Assembly (NCBI GenBank): GCA_015067885.1 | Contig: SVLO01000008.1 | Location: 1-64,000 of the forward strand | Origin: Oscillospiraceae bacterium | GTDB taxonomy: Bacteria; Bacillota; Clostridia; Oscillospirales; Oscillospiraceae | DNA length: 64,000 bases | Direction of reading: 5' to 3' | Shown: piece by piece, positions 16,960 to 25,370 of the stretch | How the letters are laid out: the number at the start of each line of letters is the position of its first letter | Position numbering within the stretch: position 1 is the first letter of the stretch | The notes under the pieces: generated by a model | Database searches by the model: none | What the model saw: the letters and a program-made list of their open reading frames with translations, nothing else | Told to the model about the DNA's origin: nothing | Translations under genes and position numbers: made by a program

Positions 16960-18261
16960 TTAAATCTTGCGCTTGTCGATGACGCGAACGGCCTTGCCTT
17001 CGCTGCGGACGATGGATTTGGGCGCCACCAGGGAGACCTTGGCGGACAGGCCCAGCATGGAGCGCAGACCATCCACCAACTGCTTCTGCCGCTTGTCGAT
17101 CTCGCCCAGATTGTCGGTGAACATCTCGGGGGTCATCTCCACGCGGACCTCCAGGGTGTCGGTGTGGTTGACGCGGTCCACGATGATCTGATAGTTGGCG
17201 GCGTAGCCGTGGTTGAGCAGCACGGTCTCAATCTGAGAGGGGAAGACGTTGACGCCACGGATGATGAGCATATCGTCGCTGCGGCCCATGGGCTTGCACA
17301 TTCTCACGTGGGTGCGGCCACAGGAGCAGGGTTCGTAATTCAACTGGCAGATGTCACGGGTGCGGTAGCGCAGCAGGGGGAAGGCCTCTTTGGTCAGGGA
17401 GGTGAACACCAGCTCACCCTTGGAACCCTGGGGCAGCACCTCACCGGTGTCGGGGTCGATGATCTCGGCAATGAAGTGGTCCTCGTTGACGTGCATACCC
17501 GCCTGGGCGGAACACTCGAAGGACACGCCGGGGCCGGACAGCTCGGTCAGACCGTAGATGTCGTAGGCCTTGATGCCCAGGGTGTTCTGAATGTCCTGGC
17601 GCATCTCCTCGGACCAGGCCTCGGCGCCGAAAATGCCCGCCTTCAGGGGGATGTCGTCGGGACCCAGACCCATTTCCTTCATGCTCTCGCCCAAATAGGC
17701 GGCGTAGGAGGGGGTGCAGCACAGGATGGTGGAAGAAAGGTCCTGCATAAAGCCGATCTGACGCTCGGTATTGCCGGAGGAGATGGGGATGGTCAGACAA
17801 CCAACCTTGTGGGAGCCGCCATGGAGACCGGCGCCGCCGGTGAACAGGCCGTAGCCGTAGGCCACCTGGCACACGTCCTCCTCCGTGGCGCCCGCGGCGA
17901 CCAGGGCGCGAGCGCAGCAATCCTCCCACAGGTCCACGTCGTGCTGGGTATAGAACGCCATGACGCGCTTACCGGTGGTGCCGGAGGTGGAGTGGATGCG
18001 GACGCAGTCCTTCTTGGGCTTGCCCATCAGGCCGTAGGGGTAGGCGTCACGCAGGTCGGCCTTGGTGACGAAGGGCAGCTTGTGCAAGTCGGCCACGCCC
18101 TTAATGTCGTCGGGGGTGACGCCCTTGGCCTCCATCTTGGCACGGTAGTAGGGGACGTTGTCCCACACGTGCTTGACCTGCTTGACCAGCCGCTCGTCCT
18201 GCAGGGCGCGCAGTTGGTCCCGAGGCATGGTTTCAATTTCGGGTTGATAGTAGCGTTCCAT
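16960..18261 (-). CDS. Phenylacetate--CoA ligase family enzyme
   Basis: Adenylate-forming ligase of 433 residues that would activate aryl-acetates such as phenylacetate or indoleacetate with ATP and CoA. Motifs seen are STSGTTGKRVMAFYT (phosphate binding), YGLTELSGPG and YRTRDICQLNYEPCSCGRTH, followed by GRSDDMLIIRGVNVFPSQIE, all typical of PaaK. ATG 18261 begins the usual MERYYQPEIE start; the track's extra 21 N-terminal residues overlap the iorB stop. Working with IorAB, it could run in the ATP-producing direction during aromatic amino acid fermentation. Confidence 0.93.
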   Translation of the reverse strand: MERYYQPEIETMPRDQLRALQDERLVKQVKHVWDNVPYYRAKMEAKGVTPDDIKGVADLHKLPFVTKADLRDAYPYGLMGKPKKDCVRIHSTSGTTGKRVMAFYTQHDVDLWEDCCARALVAAGATEEDVCQVAYGYGLFTGGAGLHGGSHKVGCLTIPISSGNTERQIGFMQDLSSTILCCTPSYAAYLGESMKEMGLGPDDIPLKAGIFGAEAWSEEMRQDIQNTLGIKAYDIYGLTELSGPGVSFECSAQAGMHVNEDHFIAEIIDPDTGEVLPQGSKGELVFTSLTKEAFPLLRYRTRDICQLNYEPCSCGRTHVRMCKPMGRSDDMLIIRGVNVFPSQIETVLLNHGYAANYQIIVDRVNHTDTLEVRVEMTPEMFTDNLGEIDKRQKQLVDGLRSMLGLSAKVSLVAPKSIVRSEGKAVRVIDKRKI

Positions 18262-18301
18262 TGGGGTCAGACCTTTCTTTTTTAGATTGAAGTCGTAAAA
18301 G

Positions 18302-18874
18302 TCAGGCGTTTTTGCCCAGCTCAAAGGCTTTCTTATTCAGCTCGAGGAACTTTGCGGGGACGCAGGCCTCGATGGACTTCTGCCAGGCCTCGTCAGGCAG
18401 GTCGAAATAGTGGGACAGACGGCCCAGCAGCACCAGATTCACCGCCTTGGCACTGCCGGCCTGCTCGGCCAGAGCCAGGCAATCCAAAGCGTCCACTTTG
18501 GCGCCGGTGGCCTGCATCTTGCTGACCAGGTCGGTGGGGTACTCCGCCGCGCCGGTGATGACGGGCATGGGGTCCACCTGCTGGGTGGAGGTGACGATCT
18601 GTCCGTCGGGCTTGAGGTAGCTCAGCCAGCGGGCTGCCTCCAGCAGTTCGAAGGAAACGATGTAGTCCGCCTCGCCCTTGTCGATGACGGGGGAGTAGAC
18701 CTTGTCGCCGTAGCGCACGTAGGTGACCACGCTGCCGCCGCGCTGGCTCATGCCGTGGACTTCGGAAACCTTGACGTCGTAGCCCTGCCCCATCAGCAGA
18801 TGGCCCAGCAGCTTGGAGGCCAGCAGGGAACCCTGACCGCCCACGCCGACGATCATAACATTCTTTGTTTTCAT
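18302..18874 (-). CDS. iorB: Indolepyruvate:ferredoxin oxidoreductase, beta subunit
   Basis: Gamma-type subunit of the 2-oxoacid:ferredoxin oxidoreductase family, 190 residues. It has the N-terminal GVGGQGSLLASKLLG motif and the VSEVHGMSQRGGSVVTYVRYG motif that are diagnostic. With IorA it oxidatively decarboxylates aryl-pyruvates from Trp, Phe and Tyr to aryl-acetyl-CoA with reduction of ferredoxin. It lies 14 bases after iorA. Confidence 0.95.
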   Translation of the reverse strand: MKTKNVMIVGVGGQGSLLASKLLGHLLMGQGYDVKVSEVHGMSQRGGSVVTYVRYGDKVYSPVIDKGEADYIVSFELLEAARWLSYLKPDGQIVTSTQQVDPMPVITGAAEYPTDLVSKMQATGAKVDALDCLALAEQAGSAKAVNLVLLGRLSHYFDLPDEAWQKSIEACVPAKFLELNKKAFELGKNA

Positions 18875-18888
18875 CTGTCTGACCCTCC

Positions 18889-20619
18889 TTACTTGGTACT
18901 CTTAAACGCGCCGAAGGCGCACATCTGCTCACACACGCCGCAGCCCACGCACAGGGTGCTGTCCACACGGGCCTTGCCGTCCTTCATGGAGATGGCGGGG
19001 CAGCCGATCTTCATGCAGGCCTTGCAGCCGCGGCACTTGTCCGTGTCCACAGTCAGGGGGGGATTGTGCTTGACGGTCTTGAGCAGGGCGCAGGGACGGC
19101 GGGAGATGATGACGGAGGGGGCGTCGGCAGCCAGCTCTTCCTTCAAAACGGCGTCGCAGGCCTTCAGGTCGTAGGGGTCCACTACACGCACCCGCTCAAA
19201 GCCCATGGCGCGGCACAGAGCCTCCAGGTCGATCTTGCCGGCGGGGTCGCCCTTGATATTATAGCCGGTGGTGGGGTTCTGCTGGTGGCCGGTCATGCCG
19301 GTGATGGAGTTGTCCACGATGATGACGGTGGAGTTGGAGCCGTTGTAGGCAATGTTGGCAAGGCCGGTCATGCCGGAGTGCATAAAGGTGGAGTCGCCGA
19401 TAACAGCCACCACGTTGCCGGCCTTGTTGTCCAGGGCCTTGTTAAAGCCGTGGACGGCGGACACGGAGGCGCCCATGCACAGGGTCATGTCCATGGCGGC
19501 CAGGGGAGCCACGGCGCCCAAGGTGTAACAGCCGATGTCGCCCAGCACGGTGCATTTGTTTTTGTTCAGGGTGTAGAACAGACCCCGGTGGGGGCAGCCG
19601 GCGCACATGACGGGGGGGCGGGGAGGAATGGCATCGGCCAGCGCCGTGCCGGTATGTACCTGGCCGCCCAGCTTCTCGGCCACCAGGTTCTGACAGAACT
19701 CGCCGGTGATGGGCAGCACGTCCTTGCCGGACACCTGGATGCCCAACTGGCGGCAGTGGTTTTCGATGATGGGGTCCAGCTCCTCCACCACCACGACCTT
19801 CTTCACCTTGGCGGCGAAGTCGCGGATGAGCTTGACGGGCAGGGGATTGGCCATGCCCAGCTTCAGCACGCTGACGGTGTCGCCGAACACTTCCTTCACA
19901 TACTGATAGCTGGTGGAGGAGGTAATGATGCCCAGCTCGGTGCCGCCCATCTCCACGCGGTTGATGGGGGCGGTCTCGGCCCATTCGGTCAGGTCGGCGG
20001 TGCGCTGCTCCACCACTGGGTGGCGGCGGATGGCGTTGCCGGGCATCATGACGAACTTGCCGATGTTCTTCTCATAGGTCTTGACGGGCTGCTCCACCCG
20101 GTCGGACAGCTCCACAAGGGACTGAGAGTGGGCCACGCGGGTACACATCTTCAGCAGTACGGGGGTGTCGAACTGTTCGCTCAGCTCAAAGGCCAGCTTG
20201 GCAAAGGCCAGGGACTCGGCGCTGTCACTGGGTTCCAGCATGGGGACCTTGGCGGCGATGGCGTGGTGGCGGGAGTCCTGCTCGTTCTGGGAGGAGTGCA
20301 TACCCGCGTCGTCGGCCACGCCGATGACCATACCGGCGTTAACGCCGGTGTAGGACATGGTATAAAGGGGGTCGGCGGCCACGTTCAGACCTACGTGCTT
20401 CATGGCGCAGAAGGAGCGCTTGCCCGCCAGGCACGCGCCGAAGGCGGCCTCCATGGCGACTTTCTCGTTGGGGGCCCACTCGCAGTAGATGGCGTCGAAC
20501 TTGACAGCCTCCTCGGTGATCTCGGTGCTGGGGGTGCCGGGGTAGCTGGAGATCACGCAACAGCCGCCCTCGTACAGGCCACGGGCAACGGCAGCGTTGC
20601 CCAACATCAGTTGTTTCAT
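18889..20619 (-). CDS. iorA: Indolepyruvate:ferredoxin oxidoreductase, alpha subunit
   Basis: Large subunit of 576 residues. It begins MLGNAAVARGLYEGGC; the TPP-binding region contains CAGCPHRGLF and GDSTFMHSGMTGLANIAYN. The C-terminus carries two 4Fe-4S ferredoxin motifs, CRGCKACMKIGCPAIS and CVGCGVCEQMCAFGAF. The second cluster lacks the usual CP ending but keeps four cysteines. The enzyme is oxygen-sensitive and acts in the cytoplasm. It lies directly downstream of the TrpR-like regulator. Confidence 0.96.
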   Translation of the reverse strand: MKQLMLGNAAVARGLYEGGCCVISSYPGTPSTEITEEAVKFDAIYCEWAPNEKVAMEAAFGACLAGKRSFCAMKHVGLNVAADPLYTMSYTGVNAGMVIGVADDAGMHSSQNEQDSRHHAIAAKVPMLEPSDSAESLAFAKLAFELSEQFDTPVLLKMCTRVAHSQSLVELSDRVEQPVKTYEKNIGKFVMMPGNAIRRHPVVEQRTADLTEWAETAPINRVEMGGTELGIITSSTSYQYVKEVFGDTVSVLKLGMANPLPVKLIRDFAAKVKKVVVVEELDPIIENHCRQLGIQVSGKDVLPITGEFCQNLVAEKLGGQVHTGTALADAIPPRPPVMCAGCPHRGLFYTLNKNKCTVLGDIGCYTLGAVAPLAAMDMTLCMGASVSAVHGFNKALDNKAGNVVAVIGDSTFMHSGMTGLANIAYNGSNSTVIIVDNSITGMTGHQQNPTTGYNIKGDPAGKIDLEALCRAMGFERVRVVDPYDLKACDAVLKEELAADAPSVIISRRPCALLKTVKHNPPLTVDTDKCRGCKACMKIGCPAISMKDGKARVDSTLCVGCGVCEQMCAFGAFKSTK

Positions 20620-20643
20620 CTTGGGTTCATCCTCTTTCTTTGG

Positions 20644-20949
20644 TTAGCTTTCTTTTTCTTCGTTCACGCGGTCGATCACGTGACCCACCACGCCGCCGGC
20701 CCCGCCGTCCAGCATGGAACGGCGCACACGGCTGATGGTAGCGCTGCTGGCGCCGGTTTTTTCCAAAATGTCCAGATAGACAAGGCCCTGCTTGAGATAA
20801 ACGGCCACGTCAAAGCGCTGCTCCATGGAGCGCAGCTCCGTAGGGGTACACAGGTCGTCAAAGAACCGGCAGCATTCGTCCAGATCCTTTAGCTTCAGTA
20901 TGGTTTCATACAGTGCGATGCTGCGTTCCTTCCGCTCTACTTTTGCCAT
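20644..20949 (-). CDS. YerC/YecD-family TrpR-like regulator
   Basis: DNA-binding protein of 101 residues in the Trp-repressor superfamily. It has the family core LKDLDECCRFFDDLCTPTEL, then SMEQRFDVAVYLKQGLVYLDI, and the recognition helix TGASSATISRVRRSM. ATG 20949 follows AAGGAGCATTACC; the track start (21006) has no site. It heads the iorA-iorB-ligase-ACT operon, so it is well placed to respond to aromatic amino acids, as TrpR does. A paralogue lies at 35767. The ligand is inferred; the function of YerC/YecD proteins is not well known. Confidence 0.9.
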   Translation of the reverse strand: MAKVERKERSIALYETILKLKDLDECCRFFDDLCTPTELRSMEQRFDVAVYLKQGLVYLDILEKTGASSATISRVRRSMLDGGAGGVVGHVIDRVNEEKES

Positions 20950-20996
20950 GGTAATGCTCCTTCCAAGTGGCGGCAAAGCCGCATATTTACCTGAAT

Positions 20997-21025
20997 ATAT
21001 TAACACATTAAAGTGTAATAGTAAA
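20997..21025 (-). promoter_or_regulatory. Promoter and candidate TrpR-like operator of the ior operon
   Basis: Minus strand TTTACT, 17 bases, TAATAT. The 17-base spacer contains the interrupted palindrome ACAC-ATTAAA-GTGT (21003-21016) with a TTAA centre. Binding there would block RNA polymerase, fitting autoregulation by the first gene. Confidence 0.6.
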
Positions 21026-21051
21026 GAGCAAAAGACAGATTAAATATAAAT

Positions 21052-21085
21052 AAACGTCCGGCTGTATGTGTGCAGCCGGACGTTT
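21052..21085. terminator. Terminator for the exporter/SLH operon
   Basis: AAACGTCCGGCTG and its complement with an 8-base loop, just past the stop codon of the 773-residue SLH gene on the minus strand. Confidence 0.85.
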
Positions 21086-21088
21086 GGC

Positions 21089-23410
21089 TTATTCAGCGGT
21101 CAAAATGCGGACCTGACCGCCCTGTGCGGGATCTTTTTCATAGTAGGCACGCAGGGTAAGTCCGGAGGAGAGAGCAGCACGGATGCCGTCTTCGCCGGCT
21201 GACCAGGTGTCGGACGGGGTGATACAGACCTGCACACCCTCGCTGACAGGAAGGATCATGTTGCCACAGGATACAAACCATCGGTCGTCCTGCAGGAAAA
21301 AGTCTCCCGCCGTTACGGCTACAGAATCAAGGGTAGCCAGGCCTGCGGCCTGCGGGTTGCCGCCGGTGCCATTGCCGAGTGCGACACCGCTGAATGTGGG
21401 ATACCTGGTGTTTCCGTAGGAGGAAAGAAACTTGTGACTTACACCGCCGGAGTTTGTCAGGGTGGCCGCGTCGTTGTAGATACGCCTGCCGCCGCTGGTG
21501 GAGGCAATACCTTCCTCGCCGCGGTAGGGGGTGTAGGACCCGTAAAGCCAGCTGTTTCCCGTCACATCGTGCAGCAACAGCACATCTACCTGGCCGGCGC
21601 TGTTCAAGTGGGCCGCGCGAATGTCGGAGGAAGAAATGGTGTTGGTCCAGGTAATGTCGGAAAAGTCGGTGGACGCCTGTCCCCGCACGCCGGACAGACT
21701 GTATACGTAGCTGTAGTCGCCCTTTCCGCCGGCGTATTCGTAAATCCGGCAGCCGGGTGCCAGCGGATAGCTGCCAAGGGTCATGTCCGTCAATTGCAGT
21801 TGTCCGGAAATGGAGTCGGTGTACGCATAAGCGTAAATGGTGTCCTCATCTACACGGCAGCGTACCAGCACCCCGGCAAGGCGCACGTCCGCTTCCAGCT
21901 CGGCGGCGGTGATCACAAGGTCGCTGCCACACAGGGTGATGCTTGTACCGTCAGCGCTCAACACGCCCAGCATCTCGCCGGATCGGGGCGCGACGGCGGC
22001 GGCCACCTTGCCATTGTCGGTAAGAAGCAGGGTGACTTTGTCACCCAGTTTATACTGCCCCAAAGAGTCCCAGGCAGACTCCAGTACAGGCATGGCACAG
22101 CCGGCAACCGTTACGGTTTCCGCACCGTCAAGGGCGGGGGAGGCGGCTTGCAGATAGCCGGTGATGAAATAGTCGCTGGTGCGCAGTGTGCGGTTGGTGG
22201 AGTCAAAGTAAGCGGTGTCATAGCGGGCCAAATCATCGGCCGTGGCGGGAGCGCCGTTTTTGGTAATGGTGTAATTGCCGGAAATGCAGAGGGAACGCAC
22301 AAACTCAGTGGCGGGAGAGCTGGTTTGAGCATAGGTGGCGGCGGTGGTGGCGGTGGCTATTCCGGCGCTGATGTAGACATAGTTTACATTACCCTCGTCA
22401 TCGTAAAACAGCCGGGCGGTCTTACTCTTGTGGCTGTTGGCCTGCAGGTAGCCATTGGTGTTCCAGCTATACAGATCTTCACCAATGATGGTGGCGGCGC
22501 TGCCGGTGATTTTATGGAGTGTACCGGCAGTGTCTGTGATGCCGGAGGCCTTTGCCTGGGTGATGACCACGTCCCGGGTGCGGGTAGAGGAGGGCATGAA
22601 ACCAACCACTTTGCCGGCGCTGTTGACCAGCAGTTCGCCTATGCAGCCGATGAGGGCATCGGACTGCGTATTTTTTTGAGAGAAGTACTCGATGGAAACG
22701 CCGTTGCTGCCCACTACGCAGGCCTTGACCAGCTCGTCCTGTGTTCCGTTTTCCGCGTCGGTAGCCAGCAAAATGGCAGTTTTGGCAGCCGTGGTGTCGG
22801 AGAAGGAACAGTACAGCTCGGCGGAGCCTCCCTTGGGATGGGTGTTCAGCGTATTGTACAGCAGAATGGCGGCCTGACCGCGGCTGACACGGTCGTTGGC
22901 GGACAGGGACAAGCCTTCGTCAAGCTCCAGCGAATGGGCGTAGTTGACATAGTCGGTGGGCCAAACCTTTCCGATCTCCGTAGAGGTGTAATTCAACACC
23001 TTCAGCAGCAGAGTGGCGGCCTGCCCATAGGTAATGGGATCGTCCGGACCGAATTTGCCGTTTCCGTAGCCGGAAAGCAGATTCAGCGAGTAAGCCAGAT
23101 TGACATATCCGGTATACCAGTTTCCGGGCTTAACGTCGGTGAACAGAGTTTTTTGCGTATAGGTATTTACCAGATCCTTTTTACCTGTGGTGTGAATGAT
23201 CAACACGCAAAATTGGGCGCGGGTCAGCGTGGTGTCGGGGGAGTATTCACCCTGACGCACACCGCTGACGATACCCATACCTTCCAACACGCCGGCGGCA
23301 AGGGCCACATCCGGGTCGGAGATGTCGGTAAAGGTGGCGGCTGCGGGCGTACACAGCATACAGCAGAGCAGGCAGCCGGTCAGCAAAAGACAGAGAAATC
23401 TCTTTTTCAC
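21089..23410 (-). CDS. SLH-domain surface protein, last gene of exporter operon
   Basis: Exported protein of 773 residues. A signal peptide (KKRFLCLLLTGCLLCCMLCTPAAA) is followed by three SLH domains (FTDISDPDVALAAGVLEGMG; FTDVKPGNWYTGYVNLAYSL; WPTDYVNYAHSLELDEGLSL) up to about residue 200. About 570 residues of Ser/Thr/Tyr-rich beta-type sequence of unknown function complete it. Two starts compete: ATG 23425 overlaps the stop of the permease gene, whereas GTG 23410 lies 8 bases after GGAGG and gives a canonical signal peptide. I prefer GTG. It is co-transcribed with an ABC-type exporter. Confidence 0.88.
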   Translation of the reverse strand: MKKRFLCLLLTGCLLCCMLCTPAAATFTDISDPDVALAAGVLEGMGIVSGVRQGEYSPDTTLTRAQFCVLIIHTTGKKDLVNTYTQKTLFTDVKPGNWYTGYVNLAYSLNLLSGYGNGKFGPDDPITYGQAATLLLKVLNYTSTEIGKVWPTDYVNYAHSLELDEGLSLSANDRVSRGQAAILLYNTLNTHPKGGSAELYCSFSDTTAAKTAILLATDAENGTQDELVKACVVGSNGVSIEYFSQKNTQSDALIGCIGELLVNSAGKVVGFMPSSTRTRDVVITQAKASGITDTAGTLHKITGSAATIIGEDLYSWNTNGYLQANSHKSKTARLFYDDEGNVNYVYISAGIATATTAATYAQTSSPATEFVRSLCISGNYTITKNGAPATADDLARYDTAYFDSTNRTLRTSDYFITGYLQAASPALDGAETVTVAGCAMPVLESAWDSLGQYKLGDKVTLLLTDNGKVAAAVAPRSGEMLGVLSADGTSITLCGSDLVITAAELEADVRLAGVLVRCRVDEDTIYAYAYTDSISGQLQLTDMTLGSYPLAPGCRIYEYAGGKGDYSYVYSLSGVRGQASTDFSDITWTNTISSSDIRAAHLNSAGQVDVLLLHDVTGNSWLYGSYTPYRGEEGIASTSGGRRIYNDAATLTNSGGVSHKFLSSYGNTRYPTFSGVALGNGTGGNPQAAGLATLDSVAVTAGDFFLQDDRWFVSCGNMILPVSEGVQVCITPSDTWSAGEDGIRAALSSGLTLRAYYEKDPAQGGQVRILTAE

Positions 23411-23424
23411 AGAAATAACCTCCA

Positions 23425-24621
23425 TTAATCGTAACGCAGGGCGTCGATGGGATTGAGCAGAGCGGCTTTCCGCGCGGGCAGATAGCCGAATACGATGCCG
23501 ATGGCGGCGGAGCCGCCGAAGGCGATCAGAATGGACTGAATGGTGGGGGTGACTGTCATCTCCACCTCGAGCATAGTGGAAATGACCACGGTGGCAACGG
23601 AGGAAAGGCCAAAGCCCATGATGATACCAATGGCACCGCCGATGGCGCTGATGACGGCGGCCTCGATGACAAATTGGGAGAGGATGTACCGCTCTTTGGC
23701 GCCAAGTGCCTTTCGAATACCGATTTCACGGGTGCGCTCGGTGACGGAAACCAGCATGATGTTCATAATACCCACACCACCAACCACAAGGGAAATGCCG
23801 GCGATGACCGCCAGGACGGTGATGACTACGTTGATCATCTCCGTCATCATGTTAAGTACCGTAGACATACTGGTGACCCGGTAGGCATCGTCGGAGCGCA
23901 GGCGGGTGTACAGTTCCTGCTCCAGCACGTCGCTGGCAACAGAGGTCAGGTCCTCGTCTGTCAGCAGGATGGTGTAGGTGGAGGGGGTGCCTTGCCCGCT
24001 GAGACGGGCGGCGGTGGAGTAGGGGAGGAATACGACATCGTCACTGCCGCCCTCGTCCATCTCGTCCTCCTGCTGTTCCATGACGCCGATGACGGTGAAT
24101 TTGCTGCCGCCAAGGCGCAGCGTCTGTCCCACGGATTGGCCGGAAAACCACACGTCATCAATGTAGTTGCCCACGATGCAGACCTGACCGCGGTTGGCCA
24201 TGTCTACGTAGCTTAAACCGCGGCCCTGCTCCAGTTTATAACCCTTGATATTGAAATATCCCTCGCCCACACCGGTGGTGGAGGTGGAGGAGAGGGTCTC
24301 GCTGCCCACCTTGACAGTGCTGCGCATAGTCACGGTGGGGGACAGGCCGGAGAAGAAGGTGGCGTTGTCCTCTACGATTTCGTACATATCGTCCACCGAT
24401 ACCTCACGGGAAGTACCCGTGCCGGTCATGGTGACCGTCAGGGTGTTGGTACCCAGGTCCTGGAACATGGAGCGCATATAACCTTCCATTCCGTTGCCGA
24501 TACCGATGATGACCATGACGGCGGCGATGCCGATGATGATGCCCAGCATGGTCAAAAAGGCCCGGGCCTTTGAAGAACGAATATTCTGCAGGGCCAGGCG
24601 GAAACTTTCGGTCAGTCTCAT
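23425..24621 (-). CDS. MacB-like ABC transporter permease
   Basis: Permease of 398 residues. The N-terminus is SKARAFLTMLGIIIGIAAVMVIIGIGNG, an extracytoplasmic MacB-type domain follows (about residues 45-260), and three C-terminal FtsX-type membrane segments end in the ERTREIGIRKALGAK motif typical of MacB/FtsX. With the adjoining ATPase and adaptor it should form a tripartite-style exporter in the single membrane. The ATPase stop overlaps its start by four bases. Confidence 0.95.
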   Translation of the reverse strand: MRLTESFRLALQNIRSSKARAFLTMLGIIIGIAAVMVIIGIGNGMEGYMRSMFQDLGTNTLTVTMTGTGTSREVSVDDMYEIVEDNATFFSGLSPTVTMRSTVKVGSETLSSTSTTGVGEGYFNIKGYKLEQGRGLSYVDMANRGQVCIVGNYIDDVWFSGQSVGQTLRLGGSKFTVIGVMEQQEDEMDEGGSDDVVFLPYSTAARLSGQGTPSTYTILLTDEDLTSVASDVLEQELYTRLRSDDAYRVTSMSTVLNMMTEMINVVITVLAVIAGISLVVGGVGIMNIMLVSVTERTREIGIRKALGAKERYILSQFVIEAAVISAIGGAIGIIMGFGLSSVATVVISTMLEVEMTVTPTIQSILIAFGGSAAIGIVFGYLPARKAALLNPIDALRYD

Positions 24622-25358
24622 TGTCCGGCCACCTCGTCTTTCCGCACGCCGGAGGCGTGGTCGTCAGCGGGGCCGTCGTAGACCACTTTTCCGTCCTCCA
24701 GTCGGATGACTCGCTCCGCGGTGGCGGCGATGGAGTTATCGTGGGTGATGAGGACCACGGTGTTGCCGGCCTCGTGCAGGGACCGCAGGATACCCAGTAC
24801 CTCGCGGCCTGTGCGGGAGTCAAGGGCGCCGGTGGGTTCATCGGCCAAAATCACGCTGGGGTTGTTGGAGAGTGCGCGGGCGATGGAAACCCGCTGCTGC
24901 TGGCCGCCGGACAGCTGGCTGGGCAGGTTCTTGAGCTTGTCGGAAAGGCCGACACGCTCCAGTGCGCGCGTGGCGATCTCCCTGCGCTCTTTACGGCCCT
25001 TGCCGGCATACATCAGCGGGACGGCCACATTGTCCAAAACGGACAGCTTGGGCAGCAGATTGTATTGCTGGAAGATGAAGCCCAGCTTTTCGTTGCGGAA
25101 TTGAGCAAGGGTATCCTTGCTCATCTGTCCCACATTTTGGCCGTCCAAAAGATAGTCGCCGCTGGTGGGGACATCCAAACAGCCGATAATATTCATACAG
25201 GTGGATTTACCGGAACCGGACTTGCCTACAATGGCCACAAACTCGCCCTCATAGATGGACAGATCGATGTTGTCGGCGGCACGCACAATGGTGTCGCCCA
25301 TGTAGTAGGTCTTACACACGCTGCGAAATTCGATCAGGGGAGGTGCTTTTTGTTCCAA
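24618..25358 (-). CDS. MacB/LolD-like ABC transporter ATP-binding protein
   Basis: ATPase of 246 residues. Walker [11 protein letters not shown]-loop [12 protein letters not shown], signature [15 protein letters not shown], Walker [13 protein letters not shown] and the H-loop [10 protein letters not shown] are intact. It drives the MacB-like permease downstream, probably for a peptide, lipid or drug substrate. The coding order is adaptor, ATPase, permease, SLH protein. Confidence 0.96.
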   Translation of the reverse strand: MEQKAPPLIEFRSVCKTYYMGDTIVRAADNIDLSIYEGEFVAIVGKSGSGKSTCMNIIGCLDVPTSGDYLLDGQNVGQMSKDTLAQFRNEKLGFIFQQYNLLPKLSVLDNVAVPLMYAGKGRKERREIATRALERVGLSDKLKNLPSQLSGGQQQRVSIARALSNNPSVILADEPTGALDSRTGREVLGILRSLHEAGNTVVLITHDNSIAATAERVIRLEDGKVVYDGPADDHASGVRKDEVAGQ

Positions 25359-25370
25359 GGTGGCACCCCC

